A DNA stretch of 64,000 bases, from the NCBI RefSeq assembly GCF_033568475.1, contig NC_133120.1:168733991-168797990 (forward strand), read 5' to 3'. Source of the stretch: Henckelia pumila (Eukaryota; Streptophyta; Magnoliopsida; Lamiales; Gesneriaceae). Of this stretch, positions 33,265 through 46,000 are shown in pieces. Made by a program: the position numbers and the translations under genes. The notes beneath the pieces are model-generated. The model was not told the origin of the DNA and searched no databases. It saw only the letters and a list, made by a program, of their open reading frames with translations. Every line of letters starts with the position of its first letter. Position 1 is the first letter of the stretch.

Positions 33265-34527
33265 ATGATTGTTTGGAGTCGTAAACAAAGTGGTAGACTT
33301 GTTCGAGTAACTGAAAATATTTTAAACATGGACGATAATTCTAATAATCAAGATGATAATAATAATAATCATCATCATCAAGAACATGAACAACCAAGAA
33401 CACTTAGGCACCATATGAATCCAATAAGAACTAGTACACCATCTTGTTTAGTTTTTCCTCCTGATGCATCTAATTTCAATTTTAAGCCACAAGTCATTCA
33501 ACTTTTACCAAATTTTCATGGCTTAGATTCTGAAAATCCATATTTGCATTTAAGAGAATTTGAGGAGGTTTGCAACACTTATAATGATCAAAATTGTAGC
33601 ATGGATACTGTTCGATTAAAGCTTTTCCCTTTTTCCTTAAAAGATAAAGCTAAAACATGGTTGCAAAATTTGAGATCAAGTTCAATAAGATCATGGGAAG
33701 AAATGCAACAACAATTTCTAAAAAAGTTTTTTCCTTCCCATAGAACAAACTCTTTTAAAAGACAAATTACAACTTTTTCTCAAAAACAAGGGGAAACATT
33801 TTATCAATGTTGGGATAGATATAAAGAGTTACTTAATACATGCCCACATCATGGTTTTGAAATATGGAGAATAGTTTCTCACTTTTATGAAGGTTTAATA
33901 CCTAAAGATAGGCAAATGATAGAATTCATGTGTAATGGAACTTTTGAAGATAAAAACCCAAATGAAGCTATGGAATATTTGGAGTCATTAGCAGAAAATG
34001 CTCAAAATTGGGATAATATAGGCTCAATTGAACCACCAAGTAAAACCAATAATTCAACAAATGGGGGTGGTATTTATCATCTTAAAGATGATGTAGATGT
34101 TCAAGCTAAACTTGCATCTTTAGCAAGAAAAATTGAGTCATTAGAAATGAAAAAGAGTGATCAATTAAAAAGTGTTCAAGAAATTGTTTGTCATATATGT
34201 GACACACATGATCATCTTACAAAAAATTGTCCTACTTTGCCTTCATTTAAAGAATGTCTCCATGAACAAGCCAATTATGTTAACAATTTTAAAAAACCAA
34301 CATTAGATCCTTTTTCACAAACATACAATCCTGGTTGGAGAAATCATCCCAATTTTAGTTGGAGGAACGATAATAATGCACAACCTTCACAACAACCTTT
34401 TCAAAATAACCAAAATCATCAAGGTTATGCTCCTTATATCCCACCTCCAAGAAAAAATTTTGAAGATGAAATTCATGCATACATTCAAAAGCAAGAGTCA
34501 TCAATATTCAAAACATTCAATCTATGA
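33265..34527 (+). CDS. F2 gag (frameshifted off its pol)
   Basis: 420 aa. Asn/His-rich N-terminus, capsid-type domain at about 75-240 ([39 protein letters not shown]), and zinc knuckle [14 protein letters not shown] near 310-323. A Pro/Asn-rich part follows ([12 protein letters not shown], a motif shared with element A gag). In F4 the same region runs without a stop into pol. Here one base is missing near 34499 (GAGTCATC versus GAGTCTATC), so the last residues are out of frame. Gag would assemble the particle and bind RNA. Confidence 0.9.
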   Translation: MIVWSRKQSGRLVRVTENILNMDDNSNNQDDNNNNHHHQEHEQPRTLRHHMNPIRTSTPSCLVFPPDASNFNFKPQVIQLLPNFHGLDSENPYLHLREFEEVCNTYNDQNCSMDTVRLKLFPFSLKDKAKTWLQNLRSSSIRSWEEMQQQFLKKFFPSHRTNSFKRQITTFSQKQGETFYQCWDRYKELLNTCPHHGFEIWRIVSHFYEGLIPKDRQMIEFMCNGTFEDKNPNEAMEYLESLAENAQNWDNIGSIEPPSKTNNSTNGGGIYHLKDDVDVQAKLASLARKIESLEMKKSDQLKSVQEIVCHICDTHDHLTKNCPTLPSFKECLHEQANYVNNFKKPTLDPFSQTYNPGWRNHPNFSWRNDNNAQPSQQPFQNNQNHQGYAPYIPPPRKNFEDEIHAYIQKQESSIFKTFNL

Positions 34528-37500
34528 ATGATTTGAAAGAAACTCTTGCAAAATTTGCATCTGCACTTAATATTCATGAAAAAGGAAAATTTCCATCTCA
34601 ACCACAACCTAATCCTAAAAATCAAAATCAAGAAAAATTTGATCAAGTAAAATCTGTTATTACTCTTAGAAGTGGTAAAATAGTTAATGATCCATATAGT
34701 GATGAAAACAAAGATCAGTCAAACTCAAAGAGTAAGGATGAAAATCTTGATACTTTCGAGAAAGATGATACTTTGAGTCCTAAGATTAAGAAAGTTGATG
34801 ATAAATTATCTGAAATAATATGTGAGTCAAATAAACATGTTCCTTTCCCTCATGCATTAGTTAATAATAAAAAACAAAAAAATGATTCTGATATTTATGA
34901 AGTTTTTAAACAAGTAAAAATAAATATTCCATTATTAGATGCTATTAAACAAGTGCCTTCTTATGCAAAGTTTTTAAAAGATTTATGTACTGTAAAAAGA
35001 CAATTGCATGTAAAGAAGAAAGCATTCTTAACGGAGCAAGTAAGTTCTATTATTCAAAATAATTCTACTTTGAAATATAAAGATCCCGGTTGTCCAACAA
35101 TTTCATGTATTATTGGAAAAAATAAAATTAAAAAAGCTTTGTTAGATTTGGGAGCAAGTGTGAATTTAATTCCTTATTCAGTTTATGAAAAGCTTAAGTT
35201 GGGAGATTTAAAACCTACATCTGTTACTCTTTTACTAGCCGATAGGTCAATCAAAATACCTAGAGGTATCGTAGAAGATGTGTTAGTTCAAGTCGATAAA
35301 TTCATATATCCTGTGGATTTTATTGTCTTGGATACACAACCAATAGAAGTACATAACGAAATTCCAGTAATATTGGGACGTCCATTTCTAGCAACTTCAA
35401 ATGCTTTAATTAATTGTCGAAATGGAATAATGAAATTGTCTTTTGGAAATATGACTTTAGAACTTAATGTGTTCAATTTATGTAAACAACCAAGTATTAA
35501 TGAAGATGAAGATGATAATGCAATAGAAACAATTGTGGAAGAAAATATACACCAAGAAAACTTAAATCAACAATCTGAAGTTTGTTTAGTGGAAAGTTTT
35601 GATTCAAAAAATGTTTTTAAATCAAAGTTATTTGAAGAAATTAATGAACTTGAAGAAGTAAAAGAAAATGATCATCCAAAACTTGAATTAAAACCCTTGC
35701 CAATAGAACTAAAATATGCTTTTCTTGGTGAAAATCAAACATATCCTATTGTAATATCTTCTACCCTCTTACCAAAACAAGAAGAAGATTTAATAACACT
35801 ACTTAAAAAACACAAAAATGCAATTGGATGGACTTTGCAAGATATAAAAGGTATAAATCCTTTAATCTGCACACATAGAATTCATTTGGAAGAAAATGCT
35901 AAAACATATCAACAACCACAAAGAAGATTAAATCCACACATGAAAGAAGTTGTTAAAAATGAAGTTTTAAAACTATTAGATGCCGGAATTATTTATCCAA
36001 TCTCGGATAGTAAATGGGTAAGTCCAACACAAGTAGTACCAAAAAAATCAGGCATCACTGTTATAAAAAATGAAAAGGGAGAATTATTACAAGCTAGGAT
36101 TCCATCTAGTTGGCGTATGTGCATTGATTATAGAAAATTAAATGATGCAACTAGAAAAGATCACTTTCCGTTACCATTTTTAGATCAAATTTTAGAGAAA
36201 GTGGCAGGTAATCCTTATTATTGTTTTCTTGATGAGTATTCGGGGTATTATCAAATACCAATATCATTAGAAGATCAAGAAAAAACTACTTTCACTTGTC
36301 CGTTCGGAACTTTTGCTTTTAAAAGAATGCCATTTGGTTTATGTAATGCCCCGGCTACTTTTCAAAGATGCATGCTAAGTATTTTTAGTGACATGATTGA
36401 AGAATTTGTGGAAGTTTTTATGGATGATATAACTGTTTTTGGAAACTCATTTGAAAACTGTCTTAAAAATTTGGAAGAAGTTTTAAAAAGATGTGAAGAA
36501 AAAAATCTTGTTTTAAATTGGGAAAAATGTCACTACATGGTTAAATCCGGAATTGTGTTAGGGCATGTCATATCTGAAAAAGGAATTGAAGTTGATAAAG
36601 CTAAGGTTGATGTTATTGCTAATCTACCATCACCAAACACGATCAAAGAAATTCGATCATTTTTGGGTCATGCGGGATTTTATAGAAGATTTATAAAAAA
36701 TTTTAGCATAATATCGAAACCAATTTCAAATCTTTTAACAAAAGATGCACAATTTGAATGGACTCAAGAATGTGAAACTGCTTTTAAAAAAATAATTAAT
36801 CTTTTAACTACATCACCTATTTTACAACCTCCTGATTGGTCTTTACCATTTGAATTAATGTGTGATGCAAGTGATTATGCTGTAGGAGCCGTGTTAGGAC
36901 AAAGAAAAGAAGGTAAACCTTATGTGATCTATTATGCAAGTAGAACCTTAAATAGTGCTCAAATCAATTATTCAACAACTGAAAAAGAATTACTTTCAGT
37001 AGTGTTTGCATTAGATAAATTTCGATCCTATTTAATTGGTTCTACTACTATTGTTTACACTGATCATTCTGCCATAAAATATTTATCAAATAAACAAGAT
37101 GCTAAGCCGAGATTAATAAGATGGATTTTGTTGTTACAAGAATTTGATCTTGTAATAAAAGATAAAAAAGGAAAAGAAAATGTAGTAGCCGATCATTTAT
37201 CAAGAATAATTTCTAAATCATCTCAAAATGAAATACCAATAAATGAAAATTTTCCGGATGATCAACTATTTTATGCTACTACTATGCCTTGGTTTGCTAA
37301 TATTGTAAATTTTCTTGTGACAAATAAAATGCCTTCTCATTGGAGTTCACAAGATAAAAATAAATTCTTGAAAGAGGTCAAAAAATTTTATTGGGATGAT
37401 CCTTATTTGTTTAAGTATTGTCCTGATCAAATTTTTCGACGATGCATAACCGACAATGAGGTAAGTAGTGTCATTAAATTTTGTCATTCTGAGGCATGTG

Positions 37501-38573
37501 GAGGTCATTTTTCGTCAAAGAAAACAGCTGCAAAAATCTTTCAATGTGGATTTTATTGGCCTTCTTTATTCAAAGATACACATTCATTTTGCAAATCTTG
37601 TGAAAATTGTCAGAAAATAGGTTCAATTTCAAAACGAAACATGATGCCTTTAAATCCAATCATGATTATTGAAATATTTGACAGTTGGGGAATAGATTTT
37701 ATGGGTCCATTTCCATTATCTTTTGGATTCACTTATATTTTAGTAGCTGTCGATTATGTTTCAAAATGGATTGAAGCAATTGCATGTAGAACTAATGATC
37801 ATAAAGTTGTGATAAAATTTTTGAAAGAAAATATTTTTAGTCGATTTGGAATACCTAGAGCTATAATAAGTGATGGGGGAAGTCATTTTATAAATAAATC
37901 ATTTTCTTCGTTGTTAAGAAAATATGGTATTACACATAAAGTTTCTACTCCATATCACCCTCAAACGAATGGTCAGGTTGAACTTGCAAATAAAGAAATA
38001 AAACAAATTTTGGAAAAAACAGTCAATCCAAATCGAAAAGATTGGTCTTTAAGATTAAGTGATGCATTATGGACATATAGAACTGCATTTAAAACATCAT
38101 TGGGGATGTCACCATATAGATTAGTTTTTGGAAAGCATTGTCATTTACCTGTTGAAATTGAACATAAAGCTTATTGGGCAATTAAAGCATTTAATACTAA
38201 TTTAGATGATGCATGTAAATCAAGAAAATTGCAATTAAATGAACTAGAAGAATTAAGAAATGATGCATATGAAAATGCAAAGATTTATAAAGATAAAACA
38301 AAAGCATTTCATGATAAAAATATTATGAGAAAATCTTTTGAAATCGGACAAAAAGTTTTACTTTATAATTCTCGCTTGCATTTGTTTCCAGGAAAACTTA
38401 GATCGCGATGGTCTGGACCATTTATTGTTAAATTTGTCTATCCTCATGGTGTTGTTGATGTTGAAAATCCTAAAAATAATAATGTATTTAAAGTTAATGG
38501 GCAAAGACTTAAACCGTTTATAGAAAATGAAGTTCTTAATGAAGAGTTTATGCCTTTATATGATCCAACTTAA
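34524..38573 (+). CDS. F2 pol: protease, RT, RNase H, integrase
   Basis: 1,349 aa ORF that opens at a Met near the frameshift. Order: ITLRSGKIV linker; protease with intact [10 protein letters not shown] (about 35142) and [17 protein letters not shown] with [11 protein letters not shown] and catalytic VFMDDITVF (about 36416); RNase H with [30 protein letters not shown] and TDHSAIKYL; integrase zinc-binding HSEACGGH...CENCQK (about 37484-37615), then [19 protein letters not shown] and [11 protein letters not shown], giving the D, D, E triad. No chromodomain. All catalytic motifs look intact in this copy; only the gag-pol frameshift and missing 5' U3 would stop it. It could in principle supply enzymes in trans if expressed. 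Confidence 0.92.
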   Translation: MNDLKETLAKFASALNIHEKGKFPSQPQPNPKNQNQEKFDQVKSVITLRSGKIVNDPYSDENKDQSNSKSKDENLDTFEKDDTLSPKIKKVDDKLSEIICESNKHVPFPHALVNNKKQKNDSDIYEVFKQVKINIPLLDAIKQVPSYAKFLKDLCTVKRQLHVKKKAFLTEQVSSIIQNNSTLKYKDPGCPTISCIIGKNKIKKALLDLGASVNLIPYSVYEKLKLGDLKPTSVTLLLADRSIKIPRGIVEDVLVQVDKFIYPVDFIVLDTQPIEVHNEIPVILGRPFLATSNALINCRNGIMKLSFGNMTLELNVFNLCKQPSINEDEDDNAIETIVEENIHQENLNQQSEVCLVESFDSKNVFKSKLFEEINELEEVKENDHPKLELKPLPIELKYAFLGENQTYPIVISSTLLPKQEEDLITLLKKHKNAIGWTLQDIKGINPLICTHRIHLEENAKTYQQPQRRLNPHMKEVVKNEVLKLLDAGIIYPISDSKWVSPTQVVPKKSGITVIKNEKGELLQARIPSSWRMCIDYRKLNDATRKDHFPLPFLDQILEKVAGNPYYCFLDEYSGYYQIPISLEDQEKTTFTCPFGTFAFKRMPFGLCNAPATFQRCMLSIFSDMIEEFVEVFMDDITVFGNSFENCLKNLEEVLKRCEEKNLVLNWEKCHYMVKSGIVLGHVISEKGIEVDKAKVDVIANLPSPNTIKEIRSFLGHAGFYRRFIKNFSIISKPISNLLTKDAQFEWTQECETAFKKIINLLTTSPILQPPDWSLPFELMCDASDYAVGAVLGQRKEGKPYVIYYASRTLNSAQINYSTTEKELLSVVFALDKFRSYLIGSTTIVYTDHSAIKYLSNKQDAKPRLIRWILLLQEFDLVIKDKKGKENVVADHLSRIISKSSQNEIPINENFPDDQLFYATTMPWFANIVNFLVTNKMPSHWSSQDKNKFLKEVKKFYWDDPYLFKYCPDQIFRRCITDNEVSSVIKFCHSEACGGHFSSKKTAAKIFQCGFYWPSLFKDTHSFCKSCENCQKIGSISKRNMMPLNPIMIIEIFDSWGIDFMGPFPLSFGFTYILVAVDYVSKWIEAIACRTNDHKVVIKFLKENIFSRFGIPRAIISDGGSHFINKSFSSLLRKYGITHKVSTPYHPQTNGQVELANKEIKQILEKTVNPNRKDWSLRLSDALWTYRTAFKTSLGMSPYRLVFGKHCHLPVEIEHKAYWAIKAFNTNLDDACKSRKLQLNELEELRNDAYENAKIYKDKTKAFHDKNIMRKSFEIGQKVLLYNSRLHLFPGKLRSRWSGPFIVKFVYPHGVVDVENPKNNNVFKVNGQRLKPFIENEVLNEEFMPLYDPT

Positions 38574-38719
38574 TTGTTACTTATATTTTTATTTTATTTT
38601 TGCAGAATTGAGTTCACTTCCCGGTTAAGTGGCGGATAACGGTACTCCGTGACTACTTTCAGTCGGTTTTATTTCAATTTCCCAAAATAATTGAATATAT
38701 ATATATATAAATATATATT
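38574..38719 (+). promoter_or_regulatory. Pol to NABP-like spacer with TATA-rich stretch
   Basis: 146 bp. A stem-prone GGTTAAGTGGCGGATAACG / ACTCCGTGACTACTTTCAGT part is followed by a (TA)n run (38696-38717) that abuts the next ATG. The same spacer occurs at 53953-54098 and 58022-58165. It may drive or lead the downstream gene; no experimental cue is in the sequence. Confidence 0.35.
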
Positions 38720-39106
38720 ATGGATGAAGCTATCAAAAAACTTGGTAAATATTTTCCATCTGTTTCTAAAAAAGTTCTGAGAATGATTTATGAAGGCAGA
38801 TGTGAAAGATTGAGAATGCTTATACAAAAAGGAATCCCGGAGGATATTCGTCTTATAATTGAAGCCAAGGTTCGATTAGGTGGTGAAGTTCCAAAATTCT
38901 TACTTGTTCGAAATATGTCTGGACTAGGAAAAAGTACCTATGCGAAGAAAAGAAGGGCTAAAAGGTTAGATGTTTGTCATAATTGTGCCAGATGGACTTG
39001 TAATAGACAATGCAGATCTTTGGGATATGTTTCCACAAATAGAGAAGATAAAATTGATTTCATTAAGAATGGGCTGAGTAAAGAGTCATTGGATGATATC
39101 TCATTG
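38720..39106 (+). pseudogene. NABP-like cargo gene of F2, 5' part (split by element D)
   Basis: Residues 1-129 of the 183-aa protein found intact at 54099-54650 and 57470-58021. It contains the basic motif GKSTYAKKRRAKR (70-82) and the cysteine cluster C86, C89, C94, C98. Element D inserted after codon 128-129; the ORF then runs six codons into D's LTR and stops. The 3' part is at 48960-49124. See the intact copy for the family discussion. Confidence 0.85.
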
Positions 39107-41610
39107 TGTAACACCCGGTATTTTTAATTACATAAATCCGCCTGCATAATTAGGATAATTAATTATTTAAATTTTATGATTTATGGGTTAAATAATTATG
39201 TGAATTATTTATGCATGATTTAATTCATTTTTAAGCATTTAACCCATAATTAGTAATTTTTATGATTTTTAGTATTTTTATTATTTGATCGCGTAGACGG
39301 GACCGTGGACGGACGAGATGACGACTTTCCACCCAAATTATTTTATGAACCTTTTTAGAGCCTTAAAATATTATTTTGAGTTTTATTATCTCAAAATTTT
39401 AAGTATTTAATTTTATTTAATTTTAGGGGTCATTTTTATCCAAAATTAGTCAAAATACTGACTTTTTAGTATTTTTAAAATTCCCCTAAATTAATATTTC
39501 GAGATTTATTTTATGTTATCTTATTTTTTTAGTTTAATTAGGGGTTTAAGTTGTATATTAATTATTTAAAACCTTTTTATATTTAATTATTTAACCTATA
39601 TTTTAATTAACACCAAAAATAAAACCTATTCTACCTAAAACCCTATTCTAGCCGATCACTCCAAGCTCCCAGCCGTCACCCCACTGTTCATCATCTTCTC
39701 CAATCGGTCTTCAGCCCTAAAACTCCATAGGAGGTCGGTTTTCGAAGGTTCCAAGCAAGCCAAGGCATCCCGTCGTCGTCCCGTCGTCCCGAAGCCCGTC
39801 GTACACGCTTTTAGCTCTATAAATCGGTATTAAGGCATGTTTCTATTCACTTTTTAATCCTATATCAGTGTATGTATGTGTGTGGGTGTGTAGTACCGAG
39901 ACTCATCTTTTTGACAGCACGTTTCTTTCAAAATTTGTTCTCTCAAGCACTCGGTTTTGGTTTGTGATTGCATGCTCACGTTTTTCATGTCCATGGCTAG
40001 GTGGGCTGCTGGTCCATGGTTAGAAAGGTTCTTTGGGGTCCCTAGGGTCGAGTGGCAGGGTCAGACACGGGTTGGAACGGGCTAGGACCGGTCTGGTTCG
40101 AGATGAACCATGACTGCCCGTTTTCTGCTGCGCAGGCTAGGGTTCGTGGAAGAGGTTTCGGTGTAGGCTAAGGGGACAGCATGGGGTTCGGGCCAGGGTA
40201 TGGTTCGAACCGGCAGGACCCTGGGGAGGTCCTGCCGACGGGGCTCCGGCCACGGTGGCCAGAGCTGGGCTACAGCAGGCCGTGAAGGCCTGCTGCTCGT
40301 GCGGCCGAGACAAGGAGGGAAAGGTAAGGTAGGGTTTCGGGTTCTAGGGTTTGACTTGGATCCGGGTCGGGTCAGGTGGTCCGGGTCGGGTCTAAAATAA
40401 GATGGGTTAAGTTAAGTGGGTCCGGGTCCGGGTTATTTTAATTGGGCTCGGGTATTTTTATTTTTAAGTCTTTAAGTTAATTAGGAATTAAATGGACTAA
40501 TTAAATTCCCAAAAATTTAATTAGTACCATTTAATTTATTTGGGTTCCATTAAATTATTTTGGGTTATTTTAGTTATTTTTGGGCTTTTAATAATTTTTA
40601 TTTAAGTTTTTAAGTTGGCCAGAAATTTTTATGGGCTTGGGAGCCCATGAAAGTTATTGGGCCTATTATTGGGCTTTTGGGCCCATTGGGCCAGGGACAG
40701 TGTTATTGGGCCTAATTTAGTCTTAATGGGCTTTGGTTGATTTATGGGCCAAGTCTTAAGTTAATGGGCTTGCAGGTCTAGGGCCAGTAGATGTATCAAA
40801 CCATGAGAAATTTGCGTGTGTCCCGAGTTTATATTTAATTATTTTTATGCATGAAAAGTTATTTGAATATTTATATGATATTAAAAAATAAATTAAATAT
40901 AAATGAAGGACACACAATTTATTTAAGTACATGCATTCATGAAATCAATTTTTATGCTATGATTGAATTTCTATGGTTGAGCAAATAAAATATTTCAGGT
41001 GGAAATTGAAGTAGTGTGGCCATTTATGTATGAGCAGTTTCTGCCATTTATGTATGGGCAGTTTTCTGCCATTTATGTATGGGTGGTTCGCCACCAGCCT
41101 CGTACGATGGTTTCTTAGACTGATCAGTCGCACTATGGGTCACACTTACGGATAGGACCATTCGATGTTAAGAAAATAAATGCTCAACAACTCTAGTATG
41201 TATGATATTATGTATGTTATGTATGTTTATTTATGTAAGTTATGTTATGTAATTTTTAAGCATGCTCATTCATGTATATGTATGTATTAGTATTAAATTG
41301 ATTTAAATTATTTTTAAACCCTTGTTAGTATGCATGTTGGGCCTCTAGGCTCACTACACTGTTATGGTGCAGGTGAGTACGTAGAGGAGCAGGTTACTCC
41401 TACCGGTGGTGAGGATGTATGAGCAGCGCTGCAGTAGCCCCGTGACCGTGACAGCTTCTGAGTCACCGTGCATGTTGTCATGATACATTTTAATTATTTT
41501 ATTTATGCATTATATTTTTAATTATTGTTTTGACTCAGATGGTTATTTAAAAGAATGCATTTTTCTTAAGTATTTAAATATTTATTTATTAGAGAGTTAG
41601 GGTCGTTTCA
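39107..41610 (+). repeat. 5' LTR of element D
   Basis: 2,504 bp. TATA box CTCTATAAATCGG at 39818-39824. Contains a (GTCGTCC)-type short repeat (about 39771-39800) that differs in copy number between the LTRs, and a triplicated CCATTTATGTATGGGCAG unit at about 41020-41090. ORF 40200-40400 recurs in the 3' LTR and shows no domain. Confidence 0.95.
39818..39824 (+). promoter_or_regulatory. TATA box of element D 5' LTR
   Basis: CTCTATAAATCGGTATT; the same at 47162-47168 in the 3' LTR. Confidence 0.6.
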
Positions 41611-41612
41611 GT

Positions 41613-41624
41613 TGGTATCAGAGC
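41613..41624 (+). other. Element D primer-binding site, tRNA-iMet type
   Basis: TGGTATCAGAGC two bases after the 5' LTR end. Confidence 0.9.
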
Positions 41625-41795
41625 ACGGTCCTTGGAGGGGTCACTACTGCTATGCTAGCTCAGAAATCCACGCTACCGGTCTGTAAGTTTTAATGTTTAT
41701 AGTATGATTTAATTTCTAGAATTTAAAGTTAGCCTTAATTTTAAACACTTAGTTATGCATGGCGATTTACGTAAATAAATATGTGGTGGTGCAGA

Positions 41796-42860
41796 ATGCC
41801 TCCCAGACAAGTGAACCGACGTGGGAGACCTCCACATCCACCTCCACCTCCACCGCCACCTCAGCAGCACCCCATGACAGCACTGGAGCAGGCCAGTGCC
41901 ACGATGATGGCGGGTATTACTGCTCTGTTGGAGCAGCAGGCTGCCCGTCCCAGAATGTCCCATGAGGAGGACGTCGCAGAGAGGTTCCAGAAGAAGGGGC
42001 CTAAGGAGTTTTTGGGGACCACCGATCCTTTGGTGGCTGAGGGATGAATTCGCTCTCTTGAGTCCATCTTCGACTATATGGGGATCACAGACATCGACAG
42101 GGTGAGCTGTGTGACGTACATGATGCGAGGCGATGCAGCCCTTTGGTGGGAGGGTGCAGTTAGAGGGGTCCATCTACCTACACTGACGTGGGCTGAGTTC
42201 AGGCGTATCTTCTACGCCAAGTATTTCACTGAGGATGTGCGCAGTCGCATGATCCGGGAGTTCATGAGTCTCCGTCAGGGGGACAGATCTGTTGTGGAGT
42301 ACGTGAGCCAGTTTGAGAGGGGCTGTCACTTTGTGCCCATGATTGCTGATAGTCCGCAGGAGAAGCTGCGACAGTTTGTGGAGGGCCTGAAGGCTGAGAT
42401 CAGGCATGACGTGCGTATGGCAGACGTCTTTACATATGAGTCTGCAGTCAGCAGGGCCTTGCGTTCCGAGGAGGGACGGAGAGAGATACATAGAGAGCAG
42501 CAGGGTAAGAGGCAGTTTATGCAGACAGGGTATCAGCGACCATCTTCGCAGCCACCTGCGAAGAAGCAGTCTACAGGGCCATCTAAGGGCCCGAATCAGC
42601 AGAGGCCTCAGGGGAAGCCACAGCAGCAGACTAGGGGCGGGGCCCCTACTCCAGGGAGATATCCAGTATGTCCGAAGTGCCAGAAGATGCATTCCGGGCA
42701 GTGTCTATTTGGAGCAGGAGTCTGCTATCGCTGCAAGGAGCCAGGGCATCAGATTGCCAACTGCCCGCAGAGGCAGAACGTCAGTGGGCGAGTGTATGTG
42801 ATGCAGGCAGAGGAGGCAGACCCAGATACCTCCTTGATCACCGGTATACCTAACCCCTAG
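41796..42860 (+). pseudogene. Element D gag, one in-frame stop
   Basis: The start chosen is MPPRQVNRRGRP at 41796, just after the upstream Met at 41781 in the same frame. A proline run is followed by the capsid domain (FLGTTDPLVAEG, then YMMRGDAALWWEGAV, WAEFRRIFYAKYFTEDVR, FMSLRQGDRSVVEYV), a Gln-rich linker, and zinc knuckle CYRCKEPGHQIANC near 42724-42765. TGA at 42045 replaces the Trp expected after VAEG (TGG to TGA). The frame ends at TAG 42858, but a GT at 42844 probably starts an intron that would remove that stop and join gag to protease. Confidence 0.88.
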
Positions 42861-43039
42861 AACTTTTTCAATTCTTTGCTTTTGTTTAATTTCGATTATA
42901 TCTGAATGCCTGTTACATGAGTTTAATTATCAGCATGCTAGAATAAGAATTTTGTTTCTTTGTGATTAGAATTAAGGATTTTAGTGTTTTAACCTTGGGA
43001 GCATAGTGGTGTGAATTGTTGGGAATCTTCTGCGTGCAG
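42844..43039 (+). other. Putative spliceosomal intron between gag and protease of element D (196 nt)
   Basis: Starts G|GTATACC, ends CTGCGTGCAG|GG, is AT-rich, and sits in otherwise contiguous coding sequence. Joining 42843 to 43040 (phase 1) gives ITGRILVGGNSTFALLD, a smooth gag-protease junction, and shifts from frame 0 to frame 1, where pol lies. Element B, a relative, reads gag to protease without such a gap. Confidence 0.6.
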
Positions 43040-46000
43040 GGAGAATTCTAGTTGGAGGCAACTCCACGTTTGCGTTGCTAGATTCAAGAGCCACGCATTC
43101 GTTTATCTCCCGGGATTTTATCAGACGGATAGGCATTTCACCAGAGGTTGTAGACAGTGGTTACGATGTTACCATGCCATCCGGACAGATTATCACTACC
43201 ACTAGTGTCATCAGGGACCTGGAATTGGAGTTGCAGGGACACTCCATTCGAGCAGATCTAGTGGTTCTTCCATTGACTGGGTTTGACTTGATTCTGGGTA
43301 TGGACTGGCTATCAGTTAATGGAGCTTCGATTGATTTCCGACGTAGGACAGTGTCAGTGAAGCCAGCAGGAGGTGAGATGTTTACTTTCTTTGCATCTCA
43401 GTCTAGCAGTATTCCTCAGATGATATCACTTGTTCGTGCGAGGAAACTGTTGCGCCATGGATGTTAGGGTTTCCTTGCTAGTGTGGTCACTACCTCAGAT
43501 GTTTCTAGCAGATCTTTATCAGATATAGATGTGGTACGTGACTATCCAGATGTTTTTCCTGACGATGTTGCAGGAGTTCCACCAGTGAGAGAGGTGGAGT
43601 TCAGTATTGAGTTGTTGCCGGATACTGTGCCTATCTCTAAGGCACCGTATCGACTTGCTCCTACAGAGATGAGAGAGTTGAAGGAGCAGATTCAGGAGCT
43701 GTTGGAGAAGGGTTTTGTTCGTCCTAGCTTTTCTCCATGGGGAGCTCCAGTGTTGTTCGTGAAGAAGAAGGACGGCAGCATGAGATTGTGCATCGACTAC
43801 CGGGAACTCAACAGAGTCACAGTGAAGAATAAGTATCCACTACCGAGGATAGAGGATTTATTCGATCAGTTGCAGGGAGCTTCGGTATTCTCCAAGATCG
43901 ATCTGCGATCTGGTTACCATCAGCTGAGAGTCAGGGATTCAGACGTGTCTAAGACTGCCTTTAGGACACGATATGGGCATTACGAGTTCTTAGTGATGCC
44001 CTTTGGGTTGACCAATGCTCCAGCAGTTTTTATGGATCTCATGCATCGTGTCTTCCAGCCGTATCTAGATCAGTTTGTCATTGTATTCATTGATGACATA
44101 TTGATCTACTCGAGGAGCATTGAGGAGCATACACAGCATTTGCATACAGCCTTGCAGACTTTGAGAGAGCATCGACTGTTTGCAAAGTTCAGTAAGTGTG
44201 AGTTTTGGTTGGAGCAAGTGGCGTTTCTAGGCCACATTATTTCTAGGGATTGGATTGCAGTGGATCAGTCCAAGGTGCAGGCAGTGAAGGATTGGGGGAT
44301 TCCAAAGAATGCTTCGGAGATTCGTAGCTTCTTGGGTTTGGCAGGATACTATAGGAAGTTCATCAAGGGTTTTTCCTCTATTGCAGTACCCTTGACTTCC
44401 TTAACCAAGAAGAACGCGAAGTATAGTTGGAGTCCAGATTGTCAGAGGAGCTTTGATCAGCTGAAGGATGCACTTACTTCAGCACCTGTGTTAGCTATGA
44501 CAGTGCCACATGAGGAGTTAGTGGTGTACACCGACGCGTCCAAGCTTGGTTTGGGCGCAGTACTTATGCAGAGTGGCAGAGTTATCGCATATGCGTCGCG
44601 ACAGTTGAAGATTCATGAGCAGAACTATCCGACGCATGATTTGGAGCTTGCAGCAGTGGTATTTGCGTTGAAAATCTGGAGGCACTATCTTTACGGCGAG
44701 AAGTGCAAGATTTTCACCGACCACAAGAGCCTCAAGTACTTCTTCACCCAGAAGGAGTTGAACATGAGGCAGCGCAGATGGCTTGAGCTTGTTAAGGACT
44801 ATGACTGTGACATTAGCTACCATCCGGGTAAGGCTAATGTAGTGGCAGATGCTTTGAGTCGGAAGTCGTCAGTGGTATCATGTTTGACTGTACAGTTACC
44901 ACTACAGACCGAGATTCAGAGATTTGGTTTGGAGTGCTATCCGAGTGGCCATGCACCGAGCTTGTCAGTGTTGACGGTGCAGCCAGTTCTGCGAGATCGG
45001 ATTAGAGAGGGACAGTCCACTGATGAGGAGCTACAGCGATGGAGACAGAGAGATGAGGCCAGAGGTAATCTCTTGTATACAGTGGAGGATGGCATCGTTC
45101 AGTACCGTGGGAGGATGTGGGTACCGAACGTTGATCAGTTGAGAGCCGAGATTCTAGCAGAGGCTCATGCATCTCCGTACTCCATTCACCCCGGAAGTAC
45201 GAAGATGTACCGAGACTTGCAGTTATTGTATTGGTGGCCTGGGATGAAGAGTGACATCGGGAGAGTGGTGTCAGAGTGCTTGACTTGTCAGCAAGTCAAA
45301 GCAGAGCATCAGCGTCCAGCAGGACTTCTTAGACCTCTCCCTATTCCGGAATGGAAGTGGGAGAATATTACGATGGACTTTGTGGTTGGCTTACCGAGGA
45401 GTACCAGAGGGTGTACAGCGATTTGGGTGATTGTGGATAGACTCACCAAGTCAGCTCATTTCTTGCCGGTAAGAACTACTTACACTTTGACACAGTATGC
45501 AGAGCTTTACATCAGAGAGATTGTTAGACTGCATGGCATACCAGTGTCTATCGTGTCAGACAGAGATCCGAGGTTCACCTCAGCGTTTTGGAAGAGTCTG
45601 CACACAGCTTTGGGGACTAGACTTTTGTTCAGTACAGCATTTCATCCCCAGACAGATGGTCAGTCCGAGAGAGTGATCCAGGTTCTCGAGGATCTTTTGA
45701 GAGCTTGTGTCATCGATTTTCAAGGATCTTGGGAGACTAGACTGCCATTAGTGGAGTTTACCTATAACAACAGCTTTCAGTCGTCTATAGGCATGGCTCC
45801 TTATGCAGCACTTTATGGGAGGAGATGCAGATCTCCTGTGCATTGGGATGAGGTTGGTGAGAGGATTTTGTTGGGTCCAGATATTGTGCAGCAGACATCT
45901 GACATCGTGACGCAGATCCGAGCGAGGATGAGGACTGCGCAGAGTTGGCAGAAGAGTTATGCAGATGACAGACGACGCGATTTGGAGTTTGCTGTAGGTG

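Noticed and set aside
38720-39127. 135-aa ORF as a distinct short gene
   Set aside because: Its last codons come from element D's LTR; it is the 5' part of the split NABP-like gene.
40200-40400. 66-aa Gly/Arg-rich ORF recurring at 47544-47744
   Set aside because: Within element D LTRs; composition-driven, no family match.
41709-42692. Minus-strand ORFs of 154 and 172 aa
   Set aside because: They are shadows of the element D gag reading frame.
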